From positions 1 through 64,000 of the forward strand of contig CAZXQY010000003.1 in the NCBI GenBank assembly GCA_964642505.1: DNA of 64,000 bases, read 5' to 3'. The position numbers and the translations under genes are program-made. Each line of letters begins with the position of its first letter. Position 1 is the stretch's first letter. The stretch comes from TMED69 sp964642505 (GTDB taxonomy: Bacteria > Pseudomonadota > Gammaproteobacteria > Ga0077536). The notes beneath the pieces are model-generated. The model did no database searches. It was not told the origin of the DNA and worked only from the letters and a program-made list of their open reading frames with translations. Positions 8,481 to 18,100 of this stretch are shown here, piece by piece.

Positions 8481-8542
8481 GAAAAAAAGATGGTGCACCC
8501 TAGAAGCTCAGTTGAACAACCTGTGCGCACAATAATGGGGCA
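8481..8542. promoter_or_regulatory. Two NtrC-like activator sites upstream of the sigma-54 promoter
   Basis: Positions 8526-8542 (CGCACAATAATGGGGCA) match 13 of 17 positions of the enteric NtrC site TGCACTAAAATGGTGCA as I remember it. Positions 8481-8497 end in a perfect right half-site ATGGTGCA. Both lie roughly 100-160 bases upstream of the predicted start of glnK2 transcription, the usual distance for NtrC enhancers. The gap between glnK2 and ubiK (8281-8583) therefore holds the promoter, these sites and the ubiK ribosome site. Confidence 0.5.
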
Positions 8543-8583
8543 CGCAAACTATCTTTATATATAACCAAAATGGAGAAATACCT

Positions 8584-8829
8584 GTGTTATTAAATTTAAA
8601 CAGTCTCGAGAAATTAGCCTCTGCGATAAGCTCTTTTTTACCAGGCCAGAACGAGGAGCTGAGAGAAGAGCTGAAAAAGAATATCAAACCCGTTTTGTCT
8701 TCAATGTTAAAAAAAATGGATCTGGTAACTCGAGAGGACTTTGAACTACAGCGATCTATTCTTAGAAAGACGCGAGAAAAGCTAGAACGACTGGAGCTTA
8801 AAATAGCTGATTTGGAGAAACACGAATAA
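8584..8829 (+). CDS. ubiK: Ubiquinone biosynthesis accessory factor UbiK (BMFP family)
   Basis: Small accessory protein that in E. coli works with UbiJ in the aerobic ubiquinone-synthesis complex. The 81-residue protein begins with GTG behind GGAG at 8572-8575. It has an amphipathic first half (LEKLASAISSFLP, then EELKKNIKPVLSSMLKKMDLVTREDFE) and a C-terminal coiled coil (LRKTREKLERLELKIADLE), the classic BMFP/YqiC layout. Its place beside glnK-amt matches other gammaproteobacteria. coq7, a ubiquinone hydroxylase, is encoded at 22242-22901. Confidence 0.88.
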   Translation: MLLNLNSLEKLASAISSFLPGQNEELREELKKNIKPVLSSMLKKMDLVTREDFELQRSILRKTREKLERLELKIADLEKHE

Positions 8830-8872
8830 ATTGTTCCTATCCGATTTCTAAAGTAAAAAGAAGAAAATCTGA

Positions 8873-8901
8873 TTGACATCCAGAAAATCAAAAGGCATAA
8901 A
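8873..8901 (+). promoter_or_regulatory. Sigma-70 promoter for apaH
   Basis: Perfect -35 TTGACA at 8873-8878, 17-base spacer, and -10 CATAAA at 8896-8901, about 108 bases upstream of apaH. The gap between ubiK and apaH shows no other signal. Confidence 0.5.
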
Positions 8902-9009
8902 ACCGTCCGAAATGACTACTTCTTCTAGTTCTCTGGCACCAGGAAAACCTTGCCCCCTACTAGGAATTAAAATGAGTATAAAAATATTGGCGAAATGTAG
9001 TTAGTCCTC

Positions 9010-9846
9010 ATGGCTACCTATGCTATAGGGGATATCCAAGGCTGCTTCGATGAATTTCTAGAACTTCTAGATGTAATTGACTTTGACAAACGTAAAGACC
9101 AGCTATGGTTGACTGGAGATTTGGTCAATAGAGGTCCTAAATCTTTGTCAGTTTTACGGAAAATAAGAGAATTGGGAGACTCGGTTGTTTCCGTGCTAGG
9201 CAATCATGATCTCTACCTAATAGCTTTGGCCCGTGTGCCTAAGATGTTCTCCGGCTACCAACACACCCTTGAAGAGATTCTTATGGCTCCAGACAAACAT
9301 GATCTAATAGATTGGTTAAGCTCCCTGCCTTTTATTCACTATGATAAAGATTTGAATTTTGTGATGGTCCATGCGGGTCTATATCCATCGTGGGATTTAA
9401 ATGAAGCCAAGGTTTATGCGGGAGAGATTGAATCCCAACTAAGAGACAACGACTTAATAGACTATTTTCTCGCTAACGTTTATGGAGATGATCCGCGTCG
9501 TTGGCGAACTAGCTTATTAGGCATAGAACGAATGCGTTTTATCACAAATAGTTTCACTCGTATGCGCTATTGCACAAAAAAAGGAACCTTAGACCTCAAA
9601 GAAAAAAAAACGCCCAAACTGGTTTCTCCGAAATTGATGCCTTGGTTTGCCGTTCCGTCTAGAACTAACATCAACTGTTCCATAGTTTTTGGGCATTGGT
9701 CAACACTTATACTTTCTCCAGAAGAAAAAAAGAATTATAAAGTTTATCCAGTGGATACCGGAGCAGTTTGGAAAGGAACTTTAACGGCAATACGAATAGA
9801 TGATCTTAAACACTTTACAACAGTTCCAAAAACGACTGGAAGATAG
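9010..9846 (+). CDS. apaH: Symmetrical bis(5'-nucleosyl)-tetraphosphatase
   Basis: Hydrolyses Ap4A to two ADP and in E. coli also removes Np4 caps from RNA. The 278-residue protein is a calcineurin-type metallophosphatase with all metal-binding blocks: GDIQGC at about residues 7-12, GDLVNRGP at about 37-44, GNHD at about 66-69, HAG at about 123-125, and GHWSTL near 232. The length equals the usual 270-280. The ATG has only a weak ribosome site. It converges with folA, leaving a nine-base gap. Confidence 0.96.
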   Translation: MATYAIGDIQGCFDEFLELLDVIDFDKRKDQLWLTGDLVNRGPKSLSVLRKIRELGDSVVSVLGNHDLYLIALARVPKMFSGYQHTLEEILMAPDKHDLIDWLSSLPFIHYDKDLNFVMVHAGLYPSWDLNEAKVYAGEIESQLRDNDLIDYFLANVYGDDPRRWRTSLLGIERMRFITNSFTRMRYCTKKGTLDLKEKKTPKLVSPKLMPWFAVPSRTNINCSIVFGHWSTLILSPEEKKNYKVYPVDTGAVWKGTLTAIRIDDLKHFTTVPKTTGR

Positions 9847-9855
9847 TTCGAGATA

Positions 9856-10344
9856 TTAATAACGTTCTAATATTTTAAAAGAAAATCCATACTCGTGTTT
9901 AGAATCCCGAGAATATCGATCAACCGTCTTTATTTCCCATTCTGAAAGGTCGAGTTCGGGGAAATAAACATCGCCGTCCCAAATATTTGCTTCAACCTCG
10001 GTTAAATAAATTCTTTTCGCCATGGGCACGCACTCGCGATAAATCGTTTCACCACCTATGGCTAATACCTCGTCTTCTTCCCTCAAACTATCCAAAGCTT
10101 GATTTAGAGTCGCGTACACTAAACACCCGGTCTGAACTTGATCAGGCTGACTCGTTATCACTATATTTTTTCGACCAGGGAGGAGACAGCCGATCGAGAG
10201 GTGTGTTTTTCTTCCCATAACAATAGCCTTGCCCATCGAAAGTTCTCTAAATCTCTGAAGATCCCTAGGTAGTTTCCAAGGGAGCTCTCCCCTTCTACCG
10301 ATAACTCTGTTCCTGTCACACGCTACGATAAGGCTCAAAAGCAA
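9856..10344 (-). CDS. folA: Dihydrofolate reductase
   Basis: Reduces dihydrofolate to tetrahydrofolate with NADPH, replenishing the cofactor consumed by thymidylate synthase encoded just upstream. 162 residues, with the active-site region GELPWKLPRDL containing the catalytic aspartate, the NADPH-binding GRKTHLSIG and PGRKNIV stretches, and IGGETIY at about residues 97-103. Translation probably begins at TTG 10344, giving the normal distance to VACDRNRVIG. A second in-frame TTG two codons later is an alternative. It lies 18 bases after thyA on the same strand. Confidence 0.95.
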   Translation of the reverse strand: MLLSLIVACDRNRVIGRRGELPWKLPRDLQRFRELSMGKAIVMGRKTHLSIGCLLPGRKNIVITSQPDQVQTGCLVYATLNQALDSLREEDEVLAIGGETIYRECVPMAKRIYLTEVEANIWDGDVYFPELDLSEWEIKTVDRYSRDSKHEYGFSFKILERY

Positions 10345-10362
10345 CTTATAAAACCTATAGAT

Positions 10363-11157
10363 TCAAACAGCCACTGGGGCGCTTATAGCTGGGTGAGGAT
10401 CGTAGTCTGTTAGTGTAATATCCTCAAATTTGAAATCGAAAAGAGAATCCGCAGTCGGTCGGAAAACGATCTGAGGAAGAGTTTTAGGCTTCCTGGAAAG
10501 TTGAATGTCCGCCTGTTTCAAGTGATTCAAATAAAGATGAGCGTCACCTATACAATGAACAAAAAAACCAGGTTTTAATTTGCAAACGCTCGCCATCATT
10601 AGGGTCAAAAGAGAATAGGAGGCGATATTAAACGGTAAACCTAGAAACAAATCAGCACTTCTCTGATATAACTGGCACGACAACTTCCCATTCCCTACGT
10701 AAAACTGGAAAAGCACATGGCAGGGAGCTAATGCCATCCTTGGCACATCCTCCACATTCCAAGCGCTAACAATCATGCGTCTGGAATCTGGGTCTTTCTT
10801 TATTTGTTCAACTACATTTTTGATCTGATCTGTTTTTCCTATACTGGAACTAGGCCATGCACGCCACTGGACTCCATAAACCGGTCCAAGCTCACCATCT
10901 GCGCCTGCCCACTCGTCCCAAATCGTAACTCCGTTGTCCTGCAAATATTTTACGTTAGAGCTGCCGCTCAGAAACCAGAGCAATTCATGAACGATCGATC
11001 TGAAATGGACTTTTTTGGTGGTGACTAAAGGAAGCCCCAGGCTAAGGTCAAAGCGTAACTGATGTCCGAAGCTACTCAGAGTACCGGTCCCGGTCCTATC
11101 GCTCTTTCTTATACCATTATTCCTAACGTGTCGTAAAAGATCTAAATACTCTTTCAT
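10363..11157 (-). CDS. thyA: Thymidylate synthase
   Basis: Methylates dUMP to dTMP with methylenetetrahydrofolate, producing dihydrofolate for FolA. The protein has 264 residues, identical in length to the E. coli enzyme. The catalytic cysteine lies in APCHVLFQFYV, followed by QLYQRSADLFLGLPFNIASY and the HCIGDAHLYLNH signature. It starts two bases after the lgt stop codon, so lgt-thyA-folA form a tight operon. Confidence 0.98.
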   Translation of the reverse strand: MKEYLDLLRHVRNNGIRKSDRTGTGTLSSFGHQLRFDLSLGLPLVTTKKVHFRSIVHELLWFLSGSSNVKYLQDNGVTIWDEWAGADGELGPVYGVQWRAWPSSSIGKTDQIKNVVEQIKKDPDSRRMIVSAWNVEDVPRMALAPCHVLFQFYVGNGKLSCQLYQRSADLFLGLPFNIASYSLLTLMMASVCKLKPGFFVHCIGDAHLYLNHLKQADIQLSRKPKTLPQIVFRPTADSLFDFKFEDITLTDYDPHPAISAPVAV

Positions 11158-11159
11158 TT

Positions 11160-11978
11160 TTACATCATTTTGTCTCTTGGCTTTACCTTTTCGGAAGCCG
11201 TATCACCGCAAATGACCCAAATAGCCAAGCCAGCAAACACCATGGGCAACGAGAGGATTTGACCCATAGTCGCCCATCCGTCACTAATATATCCCAAATG
11301 CGCGTCTGGGACCCTCACAAATTCCACTAGAAATCGGAGTAGCCCGTATAAAGTTAAAAAAACAGCTGTTATCTTGCCTTTGGTAGGAACCAATCTAACT
11401 AAAATGGCTAGAATAACGAAAAGCAAAAGACCTTCTGAGAATGCTTCATAAATCTGCGAAGGATGCCTAGGCACATACCCCGCACCAGGAGAAGAAAATA
11501 TTACCGCCCATGGAAGATTTGAAGGAATTCCCCAAAGTTCCTGATTAACAAAATTCGCAAGCCTTCCAAACCCTAAACCTATTGGGACAGCCGGCACAAT
11601 GAAATCGCTAATAGTCAGTACCGATCGACCGGTACGAAAACCAAGATACAGAATCGCCAGTGTTACACCTATTAGCCCTCCATGAAACGACATGCCACCC
11701 TTCCACACTTCAAATATCGAAATCGGATCTAATAAAAAATGTGAGAAATCGTAAAACAGCACGTAGCCCACTCTCCCACCCAAAACTGCTCCCAATGAAC
11801 AACAAAAAACCAGGTCGTCTATGGAATTTCTAGGCCACCCTCCTAGATATCGCGCAACATACTTGTGCAAATAAATCCATCCTAGCCCAATGCCGGTTAT
11901 ATAAGATAAACCATACCAATGTACTTTAAGCGGACCCAACTCAAACGCTACAGGGCTAATCTCAGGAAACTCGATCAT
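11160..11978 (-). CDS. lgt: Phosphatidylglycerol-prolipoprotein diacylglyceryl transferase
   Basis: Inner-membrane enzyme that adds diacylglycerol from phosphatidylglycerol to the lipobox cysteine of prolipoproteins. 272 residues with seven predicted membrane segments. Signatures visible: MSFHGGLIG with the essential histidine (about residues 95-103), the GRLANFVNQELWG signature, HPSQIYEA, and the late FLVEFVR. First gene of the lgt-thyA-folA operon. Confidence 0.97.
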   Translation of the reverse strand: MIEFPEISPVAFELGPLKVHWYGLSYITGIGLGWIYLHKYVARYLGGWPRNSIDDLVFCCSLGAVLGGRVGYVLFYDFSHFLLDPISIFEVWKGGMSFHGGLIGVTLAILYLGFRTGRSVLTISDFIVPAVPIGLGFGRLANFVNQELWGIPSNLPWAVIFSSPGAGYVPRHPSQIYEAFSEGLLLFVILAILVRLVPTKGKITAVFLTLYGLLRFLVEFVRVPDAHLGYISDGWATMGQILSLPMVFAGLAIWVICGDTASEKVKPRDKMM

Positions 11979-12006
11979 TTTAATTACCTTAGGCGGAACA
12001 ACCTAC

Positions 12007-12945
12007 TCACCAATCCAAAGGTTCCCCAAAAGATTCTACGAATATTTTTTCAACCAGTTCTCTGGTCAATTCGTGGTTCTGAGTTCCTTTTGAAGACACT
12101 TTAATCGCCCCTAAAATCGAAGATAAGCGACCTGTTTGCAACAAATCAAAACCATTACCAAGTCCGTAAAGTATCCCCGCCCGATAAGCATCACCGCACC
12201 CGGTAGGATCTCTTACCTTATCAACTGTAACAGAAGGTATTTCTAGTTCGCCATGTTCGCTGTGTATTGACGAGCCCCGCGCGCCACGGGTAACAATGTA
12301 GGCCTTCACCCGTTTAGCAATAGCCGCCGAATCCAACCCAGTACGTTGTTCCATTACTTCGGCCTCATACTCATTAACGCTTACCCAATCCGCTAACTCT
12401 ATAAAATCTTGAAGCTCCCTACCGTCAAACATCGGCATCCCTTGACCTGGATCAAATACAAACGGAATCGATTTCTCCGACATTTGTTTAGCATGGGCTA
12501 ACATTCCTTCTTTTCCGTCGGGAGAAATTATCCCAATCTCCGCTTCCTCGATAGAGGATAAATCATTTACCGTCGAAAATTCCATCGCACCTGGATGAAA
12601 GGCTGTTATCTGATTATTGTCAGTATCGGTAGTTATAAATGCTTGAGCAGTATAGGTAGTGGGAACTTCTGTAACGAAGTCTCTGACTATTCCGAGCTTA
12701 TCTAACCAATTCCTATAGGGTACAAAATCTTCACCGACAGTCCCCACAGCAAGAGGGTTCCCCCCAATCTTTTTAAAATTGTAAGCTATGTTTCCTGCAC
12801 AACCTCCAAACTCTTTTCTCAGATGCGGAACCAAAAAAGACACGTTCAACATATTTATTTTATCGGGCAAGATGTGATTTCCAAACCTATCCCCGAACAC
12901 CATGATATTGTCGTAAGCAAAAGAACCACAAATGACCGCCTTCAT
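12007..12945 (-). CDS. PfkB-family carbohydrate/nucleoside kinase (adenosine kinase-like)
   Basis: Ribokinase-fold kinase of 312 residues with a GGAGG ribosome site ahead of ATG 12945. The N-terminal substrate region contains EFGGCAGNIAYNFKKIGG. The C-terminal anion-hole/catalytic motif is DPTGCGDAYRAG, in which the aspartate of GCGD is the base. Proteobacterial relatives are usually annotated as adenosine kinase or generic PfkB kinases, and the true substrate cannot be read from the sequence. It is transcribed toward lgt, 28 bases away. Confidence 0.87.
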   Translation of the reverse strand: MKAVICGSFAYDNIMVFGDRFGNHILPDKINMLNVSFLVPHLRKEFGGCAGNIAYNFKKIGGNPLAVGTVGEDFVPYRNWLDKLGIVRDFVTEVPTTYTAQAFITTDTDNNQITAFHPGAMEFSTVNDLSSIEEAEIGIISPDGKEGMLAHAKQMSEKSIPFVFDPGQGMPMFDGRELQDFIELADWVSVNEYEAEVMEQRTGLDSAAIAKRVKAYIVTRGARGSSIHSEHGELEIPSVTVDKVRDPTGCGDAYRAGILYGLGNGFDLLQTGRLSSILGAIKVSSKGTQNHELTRELVEKIFVESFGEPLDW

Positions 12946-13112
12946 CTAAGTACCTCCGTTCTCTACAGTTTAAGTGTCGAATCTCCCGAAAAAATAACCA
13001 AAGCTATTGAGACGACCATGTGATTTGAAAACCACCACAACCCCTTGCGGTGTAACATTCAAAATTCAAATTGAAGACTATAGCAGACAAACCGACTTCC
13101 TAGTGAGAATCG

Positions 13113-15932
13113 TTATTTATAAATCAATTTTTTAAGAAACTGACCCGTGTGACAATCGACTGTCGCCAAATCTTCAGGAGTTCCTTCCGCAACAATTCGA
13201 CCACCATTAGCCCCACCCTCTGGCCCCAAATCTATTATCCAATCAGCAGTTTTTACCACTTCCAAATTGTGCTCTATCACCACGATCGTATTGCCCATTT
13301 TCCTTAAACGTTGAAGTACGGAAAGCAATTGTTCGATATCAAAAAAATGTAAGCCTGTCGTCGGTTCATCCAAAATGTAAAGGGTTTTCCCTGAACTCTT
13401 GCGAGAAAGCTCTTTCGCTAATTTAATCCTTTGTGCTTCCCCTCCTGAAAGTGTCGTCGCACTTTGGCCTAATTTGAGATATGAAAGACCCACTTCTATC
13501 AGAGTAGATATTTTCCGATTAATGCTAGGAATTGAAGCAAACACTTCCTTAGCTTGCTCGATTGTCATATCCAAGATGTCACTAATGGAATTTCCCTTAT
13601 ACAAGATATCTAAGGTTTCTCTGTTATACCTGCTACCTTTGCACGCGTCACACTCCACATACACATCAGGAAGAAAATGCATCTCAACTTTTACCAAGCC
13701 GTCTCCCTGGCAAAATTCGCAACGTCCACCTTTGACATTGAAACTGAATCGTCCTGCTTGGTAACCCCGGGATCTCGCCTCCGGCGTTGTCGCAAATAAA
13801 TCGCGGATCGGGCCAAAAAGACCTGTATAAGTCGCCGGATTAGAGCGAGGAGTCCTCCCTATTGGGCTTTGGTCTATGTTTACTACCTTGTCAAGATGTT
13901 GGAATCCTTCGAATCTCTCAAAATCCGCCGGTTTAACTGAAGAACCATTTAACTCGCGCGCAGCTATGGCATACAGTGTATCGTTAATTAGAGTCGACTT
14001 TCCGGATCCGGATACTCCAGTAACACAAGTCAAGACGGTGAGGGGTATCTCCAAATCTACAGAATCAAGGTTATTACCTGTGGCTCCAGTGATTCGAACA
14101 AAATGACCTTGATTTATTTTTTGGCGAGCCTTCGGTTTAACTATTTCCTTTCTGCCCGAAAGATACTGGCCCGTTATGGATTCTTTGGATTTCTCAATAT
14201 CAACCGGAGATCCGCTAACCACCACTTCCCCACCTTTCACTCCCGCACCCAAACCCATATCGATCACATGATCAGCCGAACGAATGGCATCCTCATCATG
14301 CTCTACGACGATCACAGTATTGCCCAGATCCCGCAACCTGAATAACGTGTCCAAGAGTCGGCGATTATCCCGCTGGTGTAATCCGATAGAAGGCTCGTCT
14401 AAAACATACATAACACCGACTAAACCAGCCCCAATTTGGCTAGCCAGTCGAATTCTTTGCGCTTCTCCACCTGACAAAGTCCCAGCGCTTCGATCTAAAG
14501 TAAGGTAATCCAACCCGATATTAACCATAAATTCTAAACGATCTAATATCTCTGATATGATCTTGTTAGCCACCTCTCCTATATTTTCTACTCGGCTAGC
14601 GGTAAAAAAAAAGTCTAGCGATTGACTAATAGATAATCCTGACAATTCACTAATAGTGCGGTCCTCGAAAAACACATTTCTAGCCGCCTGGTTTAATCGA
14701 CTTCCTTCACATTCTCTACAAGATTTAGAACTCATAAATTTCGCGAGTTCGTCTTTTACTGGTTGAGAGTCCGATTGTCGAAATCTACGCTGCATATTCG
14801 GTATCACTCCCTCGAAGGGATGCGATTTTGTATATTTCCGACCACCTGACCCCAAATATTCAAATTTTATTTCTTCTTTTCCGCTTCCATACAAAATAGT
14901 GTTTTGTATACTTTTTCCTAAATCGACAAAAGGAGTATCAAGCGAGAAGTTATAATGCTTGGATAGAGCCTCAATCAATAGAAAATAATAAGAGTTCCGC
15001 CTATCCCATCCTCTAATTGCTCCCGCTGGAAGACTCATCTTTCGGTTTTGAACCACTAGCTCTTCATCGAAATACTGAAGAAACCCTAACCCGTCACAAA
15101 CTGAGCAAGCTCCACTAGGGTTATTAAAAGAAAAAAGTCTGGGTTCAAGATCGGTCAAGCTATAACCACACACAGGGCAGGCGAAAAGAGAAGAGAAAAC
15201 CTGGTCTTCACCATCTCCTTCAACAGGCTTTACGATTACGATCCCTTCTCCCAACTCTAATGCGGTCTCTATAGATTCTGATAATCTAAGTTGGACATCC
15301 TGTCGTATACTAAATCGATCTACTATAACGTCAATATTATGCTTTTTTCTCAAAGCTAACTTAGGAGGATCATCTAACATACAGATTTCTCCATCCACCA
15401 CGATCCTCGCAAACCCAAGACTTCTTAACTTAACTAGCAACTGGTGATGCTCACCTTTTTTTTCTCTAATTATGGGAGCTAACAACATCCACCTACTACC
15501 GAGCGGCAGAGATAGAACCCTATCCACCATTTCCGTTACTGTTTGCGCCCTTAAAATACGAGAATGATCAGGACAACGTGGCTCGCCCACCCTGGAAAAA
15601 AGCAGTCGAAGGTAATCGTAGACTTCGGTTACTGTCCCTACTGTGGATCGCGGATTGTGAGATGTCGACTTCTGCTCTATAGATATCGCTGGGGACAACC
15701 CCTCTATGTGGTCTACGTCAGGTTTGTTCATCACAGACAGGAATTGGCGGGCGTAGGAGGAGAGCGATTCAACGTAACGACGTTGCCCCTCCGCATATAT
15801 AGTATCAAAAGCGAGAGACGACTTTCCTGAACCCGATAAACCGGTTATTACCGTAAGTTTACCTCTGGGGATATCCACATCAATATTTTTCAGATTGTGG
15901 GTTCGTACTCCGCGTAGGCGTATATTTTCCAT
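13113..15932 (-). CDS. uvrA: Excinuclease ABC subunit UvrA
   Basis: Damage-recognition ATPase of nucleotide excision repair. Two ABC modules are present: Walker A GLSGSGKSSLAF near residue 30 and GVSGSGKSTLIND near 640, with matching signatures LSGGEAQRIRLAS and LSGGEAQRIKLAKEL. Zinc modules CPVCGY...CSVCDG and CEFCQG...CDACKG are intact. ATG 15932 gives 939 residues (E. coli 940); an in-frame TTG four codons upstream is less likely. It is divergent from ssb, a conserved bacterial arrangement. Confidence 0.98.
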   Translation of the reverse strand: MENIRLRGVRTHNLKNIDVDIPRGKLTVITGLSGSGKSSLAFDTIYAEGQRRYVESLSSYARQFLSVMNKPDVDHIEGLSPAISIEQKSTSHNPRSTVGTVTEVYDYLRLLFSRVGEPRCPDHSRILRAQTVTEMVDRVLSLPLGSRWMLLAPIIREKKGEHHQLLVKLRSLGFARIVVDGEICMLDDPPKLALRKKHNIDVIVDRFSIRQDVQLRLSESIETALELGEGIVIVKPVEGDGEDQVFSSLFACPVCGYSLTDLEPRLFSFNNPSGACSVCDGLGFLQYFDEELVVQNRKMSLPAGAIRGWDRRNSYYFLLIEALSKHYNFSLDTPFVDLGKSIQNTILYGSGKEEIKFEYLGSGGRKYTKSHPFEGVIPNMQRRFRQSDSQPVKDELAKFMSSKSCRECEGSRLNQAARNVFFEDRTISELSGLSISQSLDFFFTASRVENIGEVANKIISEILDRLEFMVNIGLDYLTLDRSAGTLSGGEAQRIRLASQIGAGLVGVMYVLDEPSIGLHQRDNRRLLDTLFRLRDLGNTVIVVEHDEDAIRSADHVIDMGLGAGVKGGEVVVSGSPVDIEKSKESITGQYLSGRKEIVKPKARQKINQGHFVRITGATGNNLDSVDLEIPLTVLTCVTGVSGSGKSTLINDTLYAIAARELNGSSVKPADFERFEGFQHLDKVVNIDQSPIGRTPRSNPATYTGLFGPIRDLFATTPEARSRGYQAGRFSFNVKGGRCEFCQGDGLVKVEMHFLPDVYVECDACKGSRYNRETLDILYKGNSISDILDMTIEQAKEVFASIPSINRKISTLIEVGLSYLKLGQSATTLSGGEAQRIKLAKELSRKSSGKTLYILDEPTTGLHFFDIEQLLSVLQRLRKMGNTIVVIEHNLEVVKTADWIIDLGPEGGANGGRIVAEGTPEDLATVDCHTGQFLKKLIYK

Positions 15933-16231
15933 TAAAGATCCCAAAACCCTTTATTATCAAAGGGTAGATTTGAATAACAGGTGGTCAAAAATGGTATTTT
16001 AAATTTTTACGAACCCAATGGCGAACTAAAAATCCTTGGAATCTGCTACTGGAGCTAAAAAAAGGTGAAATCGATTTAGCGCAATAGAGGGAATCGCCTT
16101 GTAAGAGTTGCTATTGTCGCGTTATGCTGCCCGTTTAAGCTTGTCGAGACATCGAGTATATCTCGCTAAATAAGCTTTGAAGTTTACTTCTAGACCCAAT
16201 TATGAGGGCCTAAACAAGGGAGGATCAGGAA
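15933..16231. other. Divergent uvrA/ssb intergenic region
   Basis: About 300 bases without a gene between the divergently transcribed uvrA and ssb. Both promoters must lie here, but I cannot identify a convincing -35/-10 pair. There is no CTGT-N8-ACAG SOS box; a GAAC-N8-GAAC direct repeat (16011-16026) has the wrong spacing for an alphaproteobacterial LexA site. The ssb ribosome site GGGAGGA is at the right end. Confidence 0.5.
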
Positions 16232-16693
16232 ATGGCGCGGGGACTCAACAAAGTGATGCTAATAGGTAACCTTGGAGGTGACCCCGAAATCCGTCATACC
16301 AATAGCGGAATGGCCGTGGCGACCTTCAGTTTAGCCACTGCTGAATCCTGGAAGGATCGGGATACCGGTGAATCGAAAGACAGAACGGAGTGGCATCGTA
16401 TTGTTTTTTTTGGAAGAGTCGCAGAAGTAGTCGAACAGTACCTAAAAAAGGGCGCCCAAATCTACGTCGAAGGCCGCATCCAAACACGTAAATGGCAAGA
16501 TCGCGACGGGAATGACCGATACACAACCGAAATAGTCGGAAGCGACATGCAAATGCTGGGGAGTAAACGAAACGACTTTACAGAGAATAATGACCTAAAG
16601 GAAAGTATAGAAGAGCCCATTAAGCCTATGAACGAAACAACTGCAGAAGATGTTAGCAGCGGTAAATTTATTGAAGACGATATACCATTTTAA
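16232..16693 (+). CDS. ssb: Single-stranded DNA-binding protein
   Basis: Homotetrameric ssDNA-binding protein for replication, recombination and repair. 153 residues: an OB fold over about residues 1-110 (MARGLNKVMLIGNLGGDPEIR at the start, FGRVAEVVEQYLKKGAQIYVEG in the middle), a short disordered linker, and the acidic partner-binding tip DDIPF. The ATG follows GGGAGGATCAGGAA. The linker is shorter than the E. coli one and lacks its glycine/proline-rich repeats. Confidence 0.98.
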   Translation: MARGLNKVMLIGNLGGDPEIRHTNSGMAVATFSLATAESWKDRDTGESKDRTEWHRIVFFGRVAEVVEQYLKKGAQIYVEGRIQTRKWQDRDGNDRYTTEIVGSDMQMLGSKRNDFTENNDLKESIEEPIKPMNETTAEDVSSGKFIEDDIPF

Positions 16694-16789
16694 AAGCTGG
16701 CTAGCAAATGTTTACTACGGAAAATGTAAAGGGTCTGTCTACGAATACTCCAAGCCTCTCTCTATAACTGCATCATTAGAAAAATCTCT

Positions 16790-18100
16790 ATGAATCAAAT
16801 AAGGTTGTTAGCGTCGCGCTGGTTTGGGCCATTATTTGCAACCCAATTTCTCGGCGCCTTGAACGACAACATTTTCAGATTCGCCATAATCGTTTTTGTA
16901 ACCTTCCAAATGCCTGAAACAGGCATACTAGACACGAAGTCTTTAGTAGCAGTAACTGCCGGTACATTCATTTTGCCTTTCTTTCTCCTTTCTGGGATCG
17001 CGGGTCAGCTTGCCGATAAATTCGAAAAATCGGGTATTGTGATAATCTTGAAGAACATTGAAATAATCCTAGCCATTTTAGCTGGGATAAGTCTACACTT
17101 TCAAAGCTACCCAGCACTCTTGGTAGTTTTGTTTCTAATGGGAACGCAGTCTACTTTTTTCGGACCGATAAAATATAGCCTACTCCCACAACATCTAAGA
17201 ATTGACGACTTAACTGGAGCAAACGGAATAATACAGGCCGGCACCTACGCCGCAATTATTGTGGGCGGATTCATTGGTGGAACGATGATGAGCAGAGACG
17301 AGAATACGGCTCTAAATCTAATGATTGTAATGTCCCTCATAGCTTGCTCCGGTAGAATAGCCGCCAAATTCATCCCACTGGCGGAAGCAAATGCACCTGA
17401 CCTAAAATTTAAGATCAACCCCATTTCGTCAGGATGGCATTTAATAAAGAGCAATTTAAGCCAAAAAGGAACAGCAGTTTTAATCGTCCTAATCTCGCTT
17501 TTTTGGTTCATGGGGTCTACCTATTTCACTTTAATACCTATTTACGGTAAGGAAATATTAGAAGCCACGGCTTTTAACGTGAGCTTCCTAACCCTAGCCT
17601 TGGCTATAGGCGTAGGTATAGGTTCTTTGATTTGTGAAAAAATTTCTCGGGATGCGATAGATTTGGGATTAGTCAGTATTGCCGTCATTCTGATATCTTT
17701 AATATCGATAGAAATATTTTTTATCGGAGAAAAAGGCTCTAACAATACGGCGTGTGACGTTATAGGGGTTTTTCCCATGAAGTGCTTTAATCGATTCTTC
17801 ATTGATATGATCGGTCTTGGCATAGCAGGCGCACTGTATGTCATCCCGCTTTACGCTGCTCTCCAAAGCAGAATAGAACGAACACATAGGGCAAGAACGA
17901 TGGCCGCGCTGAACATGACAAACGCGCTGTTTATGGTCGTATCGTCTGTGTTTACACTAATCCTATTTCAACTTAACGTTGTAACCCATTACATTTTTAC
18001 CGCTGTAGGATTATTGAACGTCGGTGTCACCGTTTTTGCGTCACTTTTTGTCCCAGAAATCTTATGGTGGCATCGAAAAAATACTACAAAAAGTAATTAG
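16790..18100 (+). CDS. MFS transporter, LplT/Aas-like
   Basis: Twelve-helix major facilitator protein of 436 residues. The N-terminus (FATQFLGALNDNIFRFAI) is the motif shared by lysophospholipid transporter LplT and the transporter half of Aas-type proteins, and GPIKYSLLPQHL matches the loop between helices 4 and 5 in that group. No acyltransferase or ligase domain follows, so it is the transporter part alone. Lysophospholipid flipping is a family-based guess. Its stop codon directly abuts the convergent zapE stop. Confidence 0.82.
   Translation: MNQIRLLASRWFGPLFATQFLGALNDNIFRFAIIVFVTFQMPETGILDTKSLVAVTAGTFILPFFLLSGIAGQLADKFEKSGIVIILKNIEIILAILAGISLHFQSYPALLVVLFLMGTQSTFFGPIKYSLLPQHLRIDDLTGANGIIQAGTYAAIIVGGFIGGTMMSRDENTALNLMIVMSLIACSGRIAAKFIPLAEANAPDLKFKINPISSGWHLIKSNLSQKGTAVLIVLISLFWFMGSTYFTLIPIYGKEILEATAFNVSFLTLALAIGVGIGSLICEKISRDAIDLGLVSIAVILISLISIEIFFIGEKGSNNTACDVIGVFPMKCFNRFFIDMIGLGIAGALYVIPLYAALQSRIERTHRARTMAALNMTNALFMVVSSVFTLILFQLNVVTHYIFTAVGLLNVGVTVFASLFVPEILWWHRKNTTKSN

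Noticed and set aside
16011..16026. GAAC-N8-GAAC direct repeat as a LexA box between uvrA and ssb
   Set aside because: The alphaproteobacterial site needs seven bases between half-sites and the gammaproteobacterial form is CTGT-N8-ACAG; neither fits.
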